Of a stretch of DNA of 64,000 bases, positions 47,588 through 62,900 are shown piece by piece. The notes beneath the pieces were generated by a model. The model saw only the letters and a program-made list of their open reading frames with translations. It ran no database searches and was not told the origin of the DNA. The translations under genes were made by a program, and so were the position numbers. Source of the stretch: Neelides folsomi (Eukaryota > Arthropoda > Collembola > Neelipleona > Neelidae); the NCBI GenBank assembly GCA_034687125.1, contig JAQGBZ010000098.1:1-64000 (forward strand). The letters are read 5' to 3'. Each line of letters starts with the position of its first letter. Position 1 is the stretch's first letter.

Positions 47588-50500
47588 CAGACTATGAGGC
47601 AGACAAAGGAAAGGGTGGACAGTGAATATCAATTGACTCATTCAACTAATGGGATCATGTCCAAGTTCAAGAACAGTGGAAAATCACTGAGGCGATTTGT
47701 GATTAACAATTAAACCAACGCTAATGATAAAAGATAGTTATCTGTAGTTGGAGAAGTACCATATATTTCATATGTACAACGTGTTATAATATATTGTACC
47801 ATAATATGTAAATAATATATCTACTTAATACTACATACGTTCCATATCAATTTATTTGTTCATTTTTAGCGTCTTACATCAACAGGGTTTAATTTATTCA
47901 TACGGGGAGGTGAATTGAAATGATGCACGTTATTCATCTGCGTGCAACCAGTGACTGAAATTACCCTTAAAATTGATTAATTAAACAACTCCAGAATTAT
48001 TAATCAGTTCTGTTAATAAAGCAATAAATTGTTTAGTAAGAATTACTAAATTACGTAATTCAGTAGAAGCAGAATGCAATTCTTAGGTCAGAAAAGAATG
48101 AGTAATTAAAATTTTTATTTGGATAATAAAATGTTTGACGGGTAAAGTCAAATCCATTTAAATTCTAAGACACGATGAGAACATCAGGGAATTAAAAGAC
48201 GTCAGAGATGGGTTAAGAATCTCCCATTTCATTCAAAATTTAATGCTCATATAAATATGTAATATTCAAGTGTAATGGATATAAAAAATGAATTCGGGTG
48301 TATGATATCATTTTTCAATGTAAGAAAGATTAATAAGGTGACTTTAAAGAATAATTGAGTCGAAATCAACATGTGTGAGATTTGATCATTCTTGTACTCA
48401 CATGACCCGGTCGAATCACGTAGTTTGTGAATCTTTTAAAAATTATGAATCATATCCCTGCCCTACCTTTCTCGGAAACTCCGATTGGACAAAATTCCAA
48501 CACATTAATAAGTGACTTGAGCACAAAGGGATGGTTAAAGGAAGATAAAACTTCATGACCAAAAGGAACGTTTAATTTCCTTCTTGTCAACCTCATCAGA
48601 TCCTCTCATCACTAATTGAATTAACCCTTGGTTTCAACAGTTAAGGAGTTTAACTTGATGCGTCATAAACATCCATAAACTTATTCTATAATGTATCAAA
48701 ACAATGTCCAAAACAACATGCAAATTATGTTTTAATCTTAGGGAATTCTTAATCTTAGGGAGAACTTATCACATTTTTCGCATATTACTCATTTTCGGAC
48801 TTTCGTGACCAATGTTTAAATGTATGAAAAAACCTTAATTTCTGCCGTTAGCTTTCGGCCCTCCAACCAACACGCATGCATATTATTTTCACGAATTATG
48901 AACACCCATATGAAATACGATACATTACATTATTCACACATAATACCACACACAATTTTTAAAAGTAGGTTCTTTACAACAATTGGCCAATATCAACAGG
49001 ATTTTTATAATTTATTTAATATCTTATCAAACAACAATGTGTTTATCTCAACTTTATAAATAACTGCATTGTAACAATTCAGAAGGGAAATGTCATTGAT
49101 TGTCAATTGTCAATTTAAAATATTTTATCATTTAGTTCATCAAAAATAATTTTTTAACAATGTGTTATTTGTTTATTATCAAAGTCCCTCATAAATAAGA
49201 AATATTTTATTACTGTTTTATTATATACCTGTTTAAGTATTTTTATTGGGGCTATTGAAGTGACAGTTGAATATACTAAAAAAATTCCAGAACATGATTG
49301 TAAATAAGTGATTAAGCATTTATATTATGTGTAAAAATTTAAACGCCATAATAAACCTCACAGAAATTGTGGTTTCAAACATCGCAATTACATATCTTTA
49401 GATCTAATTTATTGGCATTAATCTCAGTATTAATAATAGTAAAAGGTAATAAAGGTAAAAAATGGATTAAAAATGCGAAGAATATTGCGCATCTTCGAAG
49501 ATGAGCAACTAATGTTAATTGAGTCTCATACATAAATGGGCCGTAAGGGGAGATTGATAAGCGGACGGTTGAGTGGAAAGGTGAGGTCAGGATCAGAAGA
49601 GGGAAGTGAGTTGACAATTTGAGGGAGGATGAAAAGAGTTGGACTTGACTCCTGTCGCCTCCTGCTACAACTCTGCTGAGGACGATGAGACGTCTTGAAT
49701 ATCAATTTATCCCTTGGTTTTGGAAAATTAAAAGGATTAAGATCCCAAGAGCGTCGAATTCACCGTTCATGAGACATCGTTTTACCTGAGAACTCCAAAC
49801 ACGTATTACAATGAGCAGGGTTTCTTACACCACCATTTAAGATTAAACAGTTGATTCAAATCTTTTTCGACGATGAGGGAGGATGCTTTGAAGAAAATAT
49901 AAAAAAATGTTTAAAAAAGCAGCTACTACTTCAGCAGTGCTTCCAAATGGATTCAAAAATACAAAAAGAACAAGTCATTCCACTTGGGCCCCTCAACTCC
50001 GACTTTCTTCATCAAATAGACATGGAAGCCATTAATCAATTGACCTTTGACATACTAATTTTTATTATTACCCCATCAAAGAGTAAAAAATGATGTGGCT
50101 GGACCAGACTCGAGGGTGCTACATACTCATAGATATTTTCATTGATGAACTCACTCATCTCAATCATTTGCCAGAGCACCCAACGAGATCAATTCCTCAT
50201 TCCCATCATTGAGATTCAGAGTAGACTGGCTGTCTCTTGGAGAACTCGAAGGGTGTTCATGTTCTCTGATCGTTGAACCCGCCCTCATCTTCCTCATCCA
50301 CTATATATGAATAATTGCCACACTATCCGTCACTCGTCTAACTGTGCAAGAGGGCTGAAATTGTAGCATTTTTGACATTGCTCCTTTGACAGGGAATTGA
50401 AAAGGATAATTATCTCATCCAGAGATGAAGTAAACTTTACAGCTTTGCTCCTTATCAAATTATTGCGTGTTGTTTCACTTTAACTTCTTCTTACTTTTCC

Positions 50501-51121
50501 CAACACCCAACGCCTTGTGGAAGTGATCTCTCCAATTTGGGGGCTTAACATGAAGGAAAGCACCTCCTCTTATTAGTTGTGAGAAAATGAGTCAAAACGC
50601 TCATTTTTTATTAACTTGCTTTTCCTCTTTCTTGGCCCAAGCATGGTTTTTTCAACAAGATCATTCATTTTCTTCTGGGTTGGTATTACTACATGAACTT
50701 TGGCGTAAACACATCATGATCTCATTCACATATACCGATCTTGATACAATTAAGGATTTAATAACCATCCTAGTTTTAATTTTTTTCACAATGAGACAAT
50801 GGGGATTATTAAAATGACGTAGGTGAAAATTAAAATTAAATAATTGAACCGCAATGTGAGATCAAAAGTTCAATGTATCATGGACAAACAAAGTTAATTC
50901 AAACCTAATCTTGTTTTCGTAGGAAAAGAGCTAAAGGGCTCACCATAATTATGGGAAGGATCTTATCAGTGGAGATGCAAATGCTTATTGGTAAGTTATG
51001 CAAGTCGGAACTTGTCAAGAAATCAGGAATGAGAAGACAAGATGGATTATTTAAGAGCTCCTCTGATTATCATTGAACTAATCAGTGAAGCCGTAAGTTA
51101 CATTTTAATGATCTTTCCTAG

Positions 51122-51221
51122 GCATTGCGGAGCTTCAGCGATTCACTTTCGATGTTCTCCCAAAGGGGCGAAAGACGCGGAAGTGAGCGGGCCCAAATGC
51201 ACAACCATCTGCATACAGGAA
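51122..51221 (+). other. Candidate isolated exon (low support)
   Basis: A pyrimidine-rich acceptor (gatctttcctag, to about 51121) and a donor (aag|gtgagg, at about 51222) bound about 100 bp of GC- and CpG-richer sequence open in two frames on the plus strand. One frame reads HCGASAIHFRCSPKGAKDAE, then VSGPKCTTICIQE. No family is recognised. It could also be a piece of conserved regulatory DNA. Confidence 0.2.
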
Positions 51222-53950
51222 GGTGAGGCTCGCGATTTTGACCTGAAAGAGAATGTGAGATAAAGAAGTCTGAGAGATTGAAGGATTCTCAAATCATTCA
51301 GTTCAAGTACTTTGCTGATCACTTCAAAGGTCCCTTCATCATTCTTGCATAAGAGGAAGAAAAGTGAATGACGATGCCTCTCCTTTCGGAAACACGTAAA
51401 GTTGCTTGGTTGTGTTGACCTAAGAAGCGCCTACGCCTTCCGTTCCTCCTCCACCTCGGCTATTTCCCATACTTTTCATACATATTAATAATGGTCCATT
51501 ATGCTTTTATACCGGGGATTGTTTGCGAGTCACAAAGGCGCAGCCTGAATTTAATGGTCCTCTCTTTTGGGAAAAAGGTGGGCCTTGTTTGATGGAAAGT
51601 GAACGAAGAATCAATAAATAAGATGGGCATATTCCATAGTGGGTGTCGGAGCGTTCATTTCTTCAAAAGTTTATAGGGTCAAAGGGCGGCGCAGCTGGCA
51701 ATGTAACTTCCTCACGAATTCCCGCCTCAAGAAATGAAAGTAAAGGTGCAGATGAGAAAGACATTGATAATGAGAATAATGATAATGAGCTAATAGATGT
51801 ACATGAGAATTGTGATTAAGGCAATGTTGGAATTACATAAGAAATACACTTCCATGTATCATATAAATATTGTTCTTTTGAGTATCTCTGAACTTGCAAA
51901 CATCTTGAACACATCTGCGTATATAACAGACCTGGAGCTCCGAACATGAAAACATTAAAGGTGTTCGATCATGACTCGGCGACCAAGCCCTTCGTCATCA
52001 CCATTAAATTCCTATGTTTTATTTCCACAAAATCATTTTGCCATTGACACTTGCTCAAGTGGTTCTCTCATTATTTTTTCTAATTACAACTGATGTACAA
52101 CAATTGGATTTTATTTTTTCCACGTGGCACATTTCAGTGTCATTGTTTTTATGAGTTTTTCTCTTCTTTTTCCTATTTCCTTTCCAAATAAATTAAAAAC
52201 AAGGTTTTAATAAGTTGATTTTGTATGCAGATTTCAAATGGATCTCAATATTTCATTGTTTTAGCTCCTGAAATTTTTTAGCAATCCTTTGTAAGTTGGC
52301 ATATTCAATTATCATATGTAAAGAAACTCAGTTTACTTGAGAATCTTTATAATCCAATTAACATGAATTAAAGACAGAGCTTAATGTTTTATACTCCTTG
52401 TACTATTTTTTTACTATAAGGACTTCAAAGAGCTTCTTTGCAATTAACAATTGGCGGCTGTAGTAATTTTTTTTCCAATGTGTGTGCTTTGAATTGGTCA
52501 CTGTGGTCAACATTTTATATCTTGTGTATTTCTTCCTTTTCGACTTTGCATATTATAAAAGTGTTTCAAAGTCCTAATATACTCACACATGAAGAACTGC
52601 GTATGAAAAGAATACCATTCGACACATTTTACATCTACGTTCTAATGAAGTCTTTTAAATGTGCTTAAAAATTAAAATTTACTATCATTGCAGTTAAGAT
52701 ATATGATATTGCAGGATTGTGTTCGATAAAGCACTTTAAATGTTAGAGTATAGAATACTATCTAAATGCTAAAACCAATGGGAAAATTTGCCAAAGTTGT
52801 GTGAATAATGAATTTCCCGAAATATTTACATTTCGATGAATGACAATGATGGAAATGAGTGTAGAAAACTTGAATCCTTGAAGAAATTAGATGATTAAAC
52901 GACAACGATAGATTTTATGCCCACAGTCGCTCAAGGTCTTTTCCTCGAGTGAAAAAGTGTCAAGAAATGAAGTTTTCTGCTTAAAATTTTGAATTTCTTC
53001 CTCATCCCTTTAAAACAATAACAGCGACTCTTAAAATAATTTTGGCATAAAAACGCAATTTGAGAGCGATTATTATAAGAATTGTTAAGAATCAAGATTA
53101 ATATTTATCATTTTAACATAAAAAGCGAAAAGAAGCTTCCTTGTTTACATTGCTCACTTTCTCTGTCATTAGTCGGAATTTACGATTAAAATAGAAAAAG
53201 CATCTCATTTACCGGAGAAATTGGCTAAAGAACAATGGATGAAGCAAAGGAGCGAGGAAGGATTAGATATGCACACATGCAGTTATTGTATTAAATGAGA
53301 AGTTGAAAAAACAAAACTAATGATAATGATGTAGCTCGAGAATAATTAATTTTTTATTATGTAAATACTACAAATCAAGTAACAATTTAAGCAAATTTCA
53401 TCTTCAACATGTCTCAAAAATTAGCGCTTTGCAAGTTTTTCTCGCCAATATTTATTTTTATGCTGAAGAGTATTGTTTAAGTCTAACATTAAAATTTCTT
53501 ATGCGCATTTAGTTTTTATGCTACTTGTCGACTGTACATCCACTTAAATAGATATTTATATTTACTGACATGCTTAACTGCCAACTTAAGAGTTTGCAAT
53601 TTTAAAAACATGAAAACTTCTTAAAATGACACTCGAGCGGAAAAGCTCTTAAATATTATGTGAAAATTTGAAAGCTATTTAACTCCTATTATCCGATTGT
53701 TAGCAGAAAGTGAATCTCCCCATTGTCAGAATTATGTTTGCACCTTCTTGTACTTTTGTATATCCATAATAAATAAGTATGTACATGTATTAGGCATTAA
53801 GCCAGTCTTAAAATGGTCTTTGCCATGCCATATTAAATATTTTAAAACCAAAACCGTTGTTCAATCCTTCATTTCCTACATGTAACGTCAAACGGGTCTT
53901 TATGGTTTAGATTGGCGAATAATGGGGGTTCTATGAAGTGAGAACATGAA

Positions 53951-56900
53951 GAACATGGTGGAGATGAAGTTCACAAAAATAAACAATGGATCATGAATCA
54001 TGATGTCTTGAAGCCGCTGAGCTCCTATTTACCATTCCTGGTATTCCTATTTTCAAATGTAATCGTTTTTGATGATCCTTCTCAAAAGACAGCATTGTGT
54101 TGGTTCTTATTTCTTGCGGCACAAAATTGGGAGAAAAAACTTTCACGACTCTCAAATTACAATTAACATCCTCCAGATTATCCAAAATAATGTCCTTGGT
54201 CTATTCAAGATTTCCTGCATCATGTGAACACTGAAGAGAATCTTCCTTTACGCATTTCTACTGGACCTTTTCCTGAATCATTATTCCCAACGTTGCTTTT
54301 ATTGTATTGACAGAATTACGATTGAATACGTAATATTTCTTTTATGATTTTACAGAGTTTGATAGTAGATGTGAATTCTCATATGTGGTCCTCGTTGGAG
54401 ACATTCTATTCCTATGTAATATATATATATATATGGTATTTGCATTACGTACATACATAGGTATATGAGCAATATGTACACTAATAATACAAAACACCTT
54501 TGCATGACGAGTTGTGCAAATAATCAATTTAATTCTTTGCACAAAGCATAAGATGAAATGTTCAAACTTGATTATTTTATTACTTTATTTTCTATTATGA
54601 TGGCAAATTGATAGACCTCAGCGAAGACATAACTACGAGTATTTACATTGATAACAATATGTAAGCTCAAGTAATACATACTCCATAGACACTGAAGGGT
54701 AATAGGTATTTCTCGTGTTTAATGATAGGAGATTAGATAAGATTACGATGCCACTCCCTTTTATTAGTATCGTAGGGTTCTTCGTCTAATAAGTATATGC
54801 AGGCAAAACAATTTTCATTCATTGTATGACTTCATACAGAACTGAGGAACTTTAACGATAAAGCAAGTTTTATTGATTTAAACAAATTTAACAAAAAATG
54901 CATTAAGGATGCATATAAACAAAATTGTAATAAAATGAGATTTCTAGGTCAAAACATTTTGTTTTCAAGATTGATACATAACTTAAGAGCATTTAAAGAT
55001 GGTCACTCGGTCATGAAAGTAAGAAAATAGTTAAATGGGTTTGAATATAAAAGTGAATTGGGCATATTCCAATAATGCTGGGATTGGGAGTTTTAGCCTA
55101 AGAAACTTAATTAAATCAATTGCTCAACAAAATTCATGGAAATTTTTTGAGGAGTTAGATAAGCTCTTTGAGTAATTCGGAATTTGATTGATCTCATTGG
55201 AATTATAAAGATAAATGAGGCATTTAGCTTACGAAATGACAATTTTACAGGGATTCTCAATTGCAATTCCATGTTTTTACATAAATAATACGAATGTATG
55301 AATTCAATTATCTGTAACCTTTAAGCTCATAATAACCACTATAATTAAAAACGCGTTGAACATAATGAGATCTTCCTTAATATCTTACTTAAAATCTGTA
55401 AACAGCATGAGTGAAAGAATAAAATTAACTTAACAAAGGTCAACAACTTGGCATAAATAGAGCATTGCATTATACAGATAATTTTAAAAACTTTATTACA
55501 AGATGTTCAAAGGGATTTTTTTCTTCTATCAATCGTTATATTGTATTTTCCATCCAAAAATGTGTTTACTTACAATTAGAAATGCAATACAAATAGTTAA
55601 CTCGGAATTAATTAAAAATAAACGGGAAAGATTAATTAAATATTTTACCCTTATTAAATATTTGAAAATAATTGCTGGTTATGTCTTGTCATGTCATATC
55701 CCGCAATATCCTAACTCCTAATTTAAAGTCATTGTCATATTCATCGAATATTTATACATAAGCACCATATGTTAATTGTTTGTTAAATATGGCTAAACAT
55801 AAGCATTTACTATTTTTGTATGTTTACATATTGTATTAGAAAATTAAATCTACTGATATTCTAGATTTATACTAGTATATACTCAATACTCGTATATGAA
55901 TAGTATTATAGTAAATAGCCTATACCAGAAGAATAAGAACCAATATAGCATTTAACCAGAATTAAATACAAATGAGGAAAACACAAGGTTTTAGTTCACT
56001 TGTCTTTTATTATGATTATTATTCACTTACCCTTACGCATAAATTTCATCTTATTATCCCCATTCTCCAATAATCATTAAAACTACCTGTTTTTCTTTAG
56101 ATATTTCGACATGAGCCATTGAAAGTGCCACTACGGCCACTTCATAAATTCTAAATAGAATTAGTGGTTGACCAATGCGGCGATTTATTGTCCAGCTCAT
56201 GAGTAAATTGTCCTAGGGTTTTTTATAAGTGTTGGCCCGTGTGAAGTATGCGCCACGGTAAAGGAGAATTAATTCCTTTCTTGCAATTTGATCGGCAAAA
56301 CAACCTCAGAAAACGACGACAAATGCGACCATTAAAATAGAAATAACCTTTAATGAGAGCCAAAGGAATTGGAATAACCTCTAAACTTGGATTTTTAAAA
56401 TGCAGATCTTAGAAACCGTAGAGGAAGTAGGAAATGAATTTTTCCGCACATTTCAAATAAACCATGTAAAATCGATTATCTTCCTCTTTTAATGTCTCAA
56501 TGTCCCGTAACTTTCATTCCACGTCCATTTTATCAGTTTTTCCTGTCATGTTCAATTCTGTTTATAGTAAATAATCCTTCTCAGCTCTTGACATATTCCA
56601 TGTAAAAGTTATACTTTTAAGACTTTTTTCAAGGCGGATCACATTCCTTTTCTCATCACAGAGGAAATTGATATATGGAAGTTTCCGTTCTTCGCATCTC
56701 CGGTATTGAGATTAAGGTTTAAATTGAGAAAATTGTGGAAATTGGAAGGTTCAAGAGTGAAAAGTGAAAAGAAGTTCCCGTGTGGCATTCAAGAATAGAG
56801 AAACCACCTGATGAGCTGAAGGGGAGTTTAAGGCATCTTGAAGGAGATGATATCATCGGAAATTATATTCTTTCAATGATTCTGGAAACTTTACCTCGCT

Positions 56901-59900
56901 TGAATAAAGATTCTCTTTACGGCTTCAACTTTTGCAGCATAAATCCACTTTTATACACAATAATGTACAAGTCCGTAAAGAATAAAAAATACAATGGCAA
57001 TGGCTCATTCTTTCCTACACTTTGAATTTTCTTTTTTGTGAAAATCTCGTCCTATTCAGCCAATTTTCCTTTGAAAAAATGAATGAAATGATGGTGAGTA
57101 ATATTTCAAAAAAATCAATATGCATATAAGAAAAAATCTAGTCTTGAATAAGATATCTTGATCCAGTAATATTTATAATCTATAGTAAGCTTACAGCTTA
57201 TTAAATGTGAACGTGAACTTTCAAAGAACCCATACAAGCCCTTTGGAAACATTATTACACAAATATTTAATAGGTTTTATAATTAATATAGAAATTATAT
57301 TAACCTTACACTAATTAATACGTGATTATTTATTAACATAATATTATGTATAAAGTCTTATACCAAAAATGTATTTTTACATTTTATAATTCTGCATGTT
57401 TATATTGAGTAACAATAAATGTATGCGGAGACGTATAGCTCAATTACATAAATTCTAAGTAATGAAGACGCCAAGTTGTTAATTTAATCAAAGTCAAAGA
57501 TTTCATTTCGAGCTGAGTAAATTAAATTAAGAGGTAGATAATATTATGTATATTATTATTGTTTCACTTAGCACTCGTCTCACGTTGGCTCAATTGTTGT
57601 CAAAAAGTATAATTATTCTAGGAAAATTATTTCCATCCAACCAGACAGTAGACAATGTAGACATGAATGAACAAAGATCGGCACCCTCCTTAAATCTTAA
57701 CTTGTGTGTTTAACTTTACAAAAATTGACTCCTCTTGAAACTCATCATTATCTTCCTTTGGGCCAAATGAGGAAGAAAGGAAGAGGAATGGGAGGGAGTG
57801 GCCATTTCAATGAGAACCCGTATCTCTCATCCACCGTGCCAATGGAATGGCCAAAGAGGCCTCGATGAGTTCACAAAGCCTGCCACTCGGCTTTGGAAGT
57901 TAATCGGCGGGCGAGGCGCTTCCAGTTCATCGTCTGACTTACACACACAACCACCGATCTCAGGTGGGTAATGGAATGGCGATCTAATCAACTTTAATGG
58001 TAATTTGGGGAGAGATTAGAAGAAGTAGGGTGCGGATGATCAACAGGGTTTACCTGCAATAAGCCATCCTTTTAATAATATATATTGAATGAGAATGAAC
58101 GTGGAGCCACGGCGAGTTCTCATCATATGAAGCATATGGCCACCTCAGACTTGTCGACTCCGCCGAGGGAACTTGCTCTTACAGACGAGGGGAAGATTTT
58201 CGCTGACCATCATGCACATACTCATCCATTCACATTTTCCACCTCATCTCGCGAATGGATGAAATCCCTGGGCCCCAACTCCTACAACTACCTGTATGTA
58301 TGATTCTCTTATATTACTCTTCATTCCCCGTTTTAATTCTATTTTCCTTTTCACCCTCACCTGACCATCACGACGTGTCAGGATCCCTCTACATCCGCAC
58401 CCACTGTAACATAGTAGAAGGTAGGGAAGGAGATCGCCTCATTTCAATATTTAATACCGGTCGGTCGTTGAGCGACGCTTCATTGTTCAAAAAAGGGCGA
58501 GAGAAGCTTGAGTTGTGAGAACATTAAGAGAGGTTAGAACAAACTTTACAACTTATTACTACTCCGACTCTTCGGACAACCATTACTCAAGTTCCTATAT
58601 ACAATCCATTGGTAAGTTTGCTCTTTTTTTTCTTTTTGCAAATTGATAAATTAGGTTCATTTACTGAGACTCATTCATCATTCCAATTTATTTTGCATTT
58701 ATTTTTAAGTACTTTTCTTTAGAAGGAACTTGAGAACGCTAATTAAATTTTTACAACATTTTATCCTGAAAACATACCTTGTTTATTTTTGGGTTGGTTC
58801 TATTTGGAATTTAATTGGAGAATAGTTGAAGGTTATTTTATATCCTGTCGGTTTGAATTAGGTTAATTTGCCTTAAGAGTGAGGCTAAAAATGATTCAAG
58901 TTGAAACTAACTTGAAACTTGATCTCGCTCCCTGAGACTTTGTCTTTTACGAAACCTTTTTTGACATAAATAGTAGATAAGACTTGAAGTAATTAGCTTT
59001 AATTATAAATGTTTTGGCATGGAGAAAAGAGGGTTTTATTTGTGTAAAAGTTAGGAGTTGGGACAATCTCTTCCTCTGTAAATTCCTCTTCAACGTTATC
59101 AGCAGAGAGCATCGCCAATCCACTTTGCAATTTCAGTGGTCATGGTCGGAATATTTTTACATCTATGCAGATTGTTGCCCACACACTTTCCATCTCATCG
59201 ATCAGCTCCTTCCTCAAAGGAACGATTATTTCGCCAATGAATGAGGGACAATGGGCGCTCCAAGACATTTGGTAATTCCATGGATTAGGTTCTAGCGTTC
59301 AACCCGTAGTTGGACTTGACTTTTTGACATTAGCTTAAACCATGAATTTATACATGAACGCATTCATGAAAAGTTAGTTACTCAAGTTGAGGCGGATGAT
59401 TGCTCTTGTTAGCAAACCAGTTTCAAATGGACACTTACGATTTATTTCACCAGTAATGGTTTCATTAAAATCTTTTATATGTTCAAACACCCATCTTCCT
59501 CCCTTTGAGAGTCTCACGGCGGGGCTCAAAGGGCAAGATTCACTTTTTCTATTCCTACAACTCTCCGGAGTCGCGAGCACACATCGGTCAGGAAAATAAT
59601 TTATTGTATGGCTTTATTTATTTACCGGCGGGCATTGGGGGTAACTGGGTCTTTACTGACACGTTTCGCCCAACACTTCATTGAGACGGTCAGGAAGTTT
59701 TGGCTCGCACGTTGCCCAGATTACTTTACGAGTTCAATATTCTGTCTGGTGGTTCTTGCGGGCCCTCCAGCTCCCCGAGCACCTTTCCTGAAATCCATCA
59801 AGAAGGAAAATGGAAAGGAGTGACATTCGCGTTTAGACAGTTTGACACACAAGTTCGAAACAGGTAGATCGGCTTAATAACAAATTAGCTTAATCCAAAG

Positions 59901-62900
59901 GATCATGATTCGCTAATAAATGAATTCTCGAATGATGGAAGAGGGGTCGGAGAGATTCGCGCCTTCCTCCCCTGAGAAATCGAATCTTCTTCGGCCAGGC
60001 TAAACCTGTAATGCTAAATAGTTACGTAAAGTATAAATTAAAACTCCACCTGGCTTTACATACTTATGATCTTCTCCCTTGATTTTGCGACATTAATGGG
60101 CCTTCAAGCCCTGTAATTTCAATTCCCGATCCTTTTGACCTCTTTCTGCTCCCATGGCATAAGGTCCCGGAACCTGGAAGTGATTTACTGGTTTAAAGGT
60201 TTCCTTCTCCCATGGTTCAAATTGGTTGAGAGGCGCTTGGGGCCAAGAGCTCCAACTTCATATATAAATTTCAAGGGCAAGTGAGAGATTTAATTCATTT
60301 CCACCTCATTGACTCCCCATTGACGGAGGAGAAGAGACAGAGAGTCGCCTCAGTTTCCCATAAATGTGCCGATTCATATTGGAACTATCAATTCATTAGT
60401 GGAGTGAATTATGATCTAACCTTCCGGAATTGTTTGTAGAGCTGAAAGGGATAGTCCATTGTGAGTGATACATGGTCACTAAAGAGTAATGTATCATATC
60501 TCACTGTCCCCCATATCCACAATGGTATTCACAACAAGCTGATGGGACATGTATTATTGGAGTGTAGGAGGCTGTGACTGCGAGGATAATTGCAAACAAG
60601 CCGCCTCCGCGTCATCTCACACTCTTGATGGTGGAGGTGGAGCGGAAACAGCGCTGAACTCCTTCAATTAAATGGACACTCATCCTTACAGAGTCTGATT
60701 ATTTAATGGCCCATTCTTCTCCAATTTAGAGGACCTGACTCGAGTCGAGTTGCATATTAAACTCCAATTCATCCTAACGGCTCTTTCCTTGCTTCTGTCA
60801 TCATCCTTTAATCAAAGGTTAGGGGAAGGCCTTTCCATTAAGATTTTATATAAATTAGCCGCTACATTCACATCCAACCCTATCCGAAATTTATGTAATT
60901 AAGTGGCTTTTAACATTTCCATTTACTTATCCATTATGTAAAATTAACGGCCTAATTTTTAACCAGTTTTTAATTTCACTACGTCAAGATTACATTAATA
61001 CTCCTGTCTGAAGTGGTAAATAATACAACGTATTTAAGTGGGTTCTTCTTTAAAGCTCTCAAACTAACCAAATTTTAATTGAAAAACCTCTATGTTGCAT
61101 ATCAGGTTTAATTATTAATTCAGGATGTATAATGCAAGCCAATTTATATTTCATAAATAGATTTTACTAAAAATTCTTATTTACATAATGTGCTTCGGCA
61201 CTCAGCAAAGGAAACAGATACGAAAGGAGAAGATGTTCTCAAATAATAAATATTGTAAAGGGGGATATTGTCTTACCCAGGATTGCATCTCCTTAAAAAT
61301 GTCTAACCTTTTGTCCTTCATCACATTGACGTTCCAAAGTTAGCGGCTAAAGGTTAAAATTGAATACATAATTGTGTAATGATATATGGCTTTTTTAATT
61401 CTACTTCAGTTAGCTCACAATGTTAAAATGGATAAAACTTTAAATATTCAACTTCTAGGAAATTGTCCAAAGAGTCAAACTTGAACAGTAACAATGGTCA
61501 TGTTCATTATCACCTTGTCGTAAAACATTAGTTTTGATAAAAAGCATCTCATTGCATAATAAAATCTCCAATTAGAGTTGAACATTTCTTTTTTCTCACC
61601 TAATAACACACTGCGAGAGGTGTTATTATTTTACTGCCAAGCTAAAGGGAAATTTACATTAGAAAATAGCTCGTTTCCTCACGTTTTGTGGGATAGAGAT
61701 TTAAAATTATTGCCGACAGGAACTCCTCTTTCCCTAATTTGTCCTGATCAAACCTAAAGAGCCAACTGAGAGGTTCAAAATAAGATTTTTGATTTTCAAA
61801 TATTTTGATTTATTGTTATTTTATATATGGATTTCGTAGTAAAAAAGGAAGCTCGTCATTAGTACTTCTTTTTAACACTACAAGTCTCAATGTTAATTGT
61901 GAATGTCCATATGAATTTTAATATTAAATTTGACCGAGAGAATTTTCCTAAAACAGTCAAGACATGTTATTATGTATGCAAAAGATTTTGTTCCAAAGAC
62001 GCGAGAATTCGCACTGCGATTTCCCTTTTATCGTCGAGATTAGCTTGGATTCATTAACGAGTTGGGGTTTTAAAGTCTGGAGAGTGAGGCCATATTAGCC
62101 CAGTCTTGGCATTGTTGGATGTGAATGGAAATCCGTAGTTGTTTCGTAAGAGGGATTTGATTATAAAAATACAATGTCACGGTCAAACTCATTAGAGAGA
62201 CAAGAGACTTGAAAGACATTACACTCACTTTTCCTTTAAGCCGGTTTTGTTGGACGAGATGACAGACAAAATAGGGCTTGGGAGAATTTACTATTTATTT
62301 CTACATGCTGGAGGATTTCTTTTACACCTTGGCTCATCTTCCATCACCAACGTCATTAATTAAATGCAGGTCCCTGGGTTCAGGCTATGAATAAAAATCT
62401 TTTAGCTTTATGAGTAGACTGTCAATAACAATTAAATTCACTTGAACTGAACATTAATAAATTATAAGTATAAAAGTACATAATATGTATTTAGTATTTA
62501 TACATGTACGTATACAGTAATGTATAATTTAAAGCTTTTTAATGCTTGTAAGTACTTCTTCTTTAGTATAAATAAATATTTAGTGGGTAATAAATGTGTA
62601 AGTAAATATTAGCGAAAGATGTATCTATAGATTGGATGAAGTATAGTGGTCCTTAACATTGGGGATTCCCATAAAGTTGTAATAGAAAACCTAAATACTA
62701 AGTATAAGGGATCAAGGGACACGTCAACAAAAAGATTATCTCATAAGTAATTAAAGTTATAAATAAGCAAAGACTCGGACATTTTCTGGCCTCCTTTTTT
62801 AAATCAATTTATTCATTCTCTGCCTTTATGCCAGTAGAAATATAATTTTATTTTAAAAATTTAATTTTAATTACGTTTAGTTTAAACATAAAATAAAGTT

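Larger units (their letters stand above)
46492..53950. other. Long gene-free region, part 2
   Basis: No gene supported. 45100-45480 (just upstream of the MITE), 50060-50420 and 51100-51770 are GC-richer islands; 51122-51221 is a possible exon and 47486-47587 a small open frame, listed separately. The rest is AT-rich with short direct repeats such as the two copies of cttaatcttaggga near 48735-48760. Confidence 0.45.

Noticed and set aside
58085-58518. Two overlapping frames of 72 and 87 codons in the desert
   Set aside because: Mixed composition, no splice logic, no recognised family, and they overlap in different frames.
59850-59870. B-box-like aagttcgaaac suggesting a tRNA gene
   Set aside because: No matching A box or cloverleaf upstream at the right spacing; no tRNA gene was found anywhere in the window.
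62208-62230. miR-71-like start (tgaaagacat) in the desert
   Set aside because: Identity ends after ten bases and no hairpin with a matching arm was seen.
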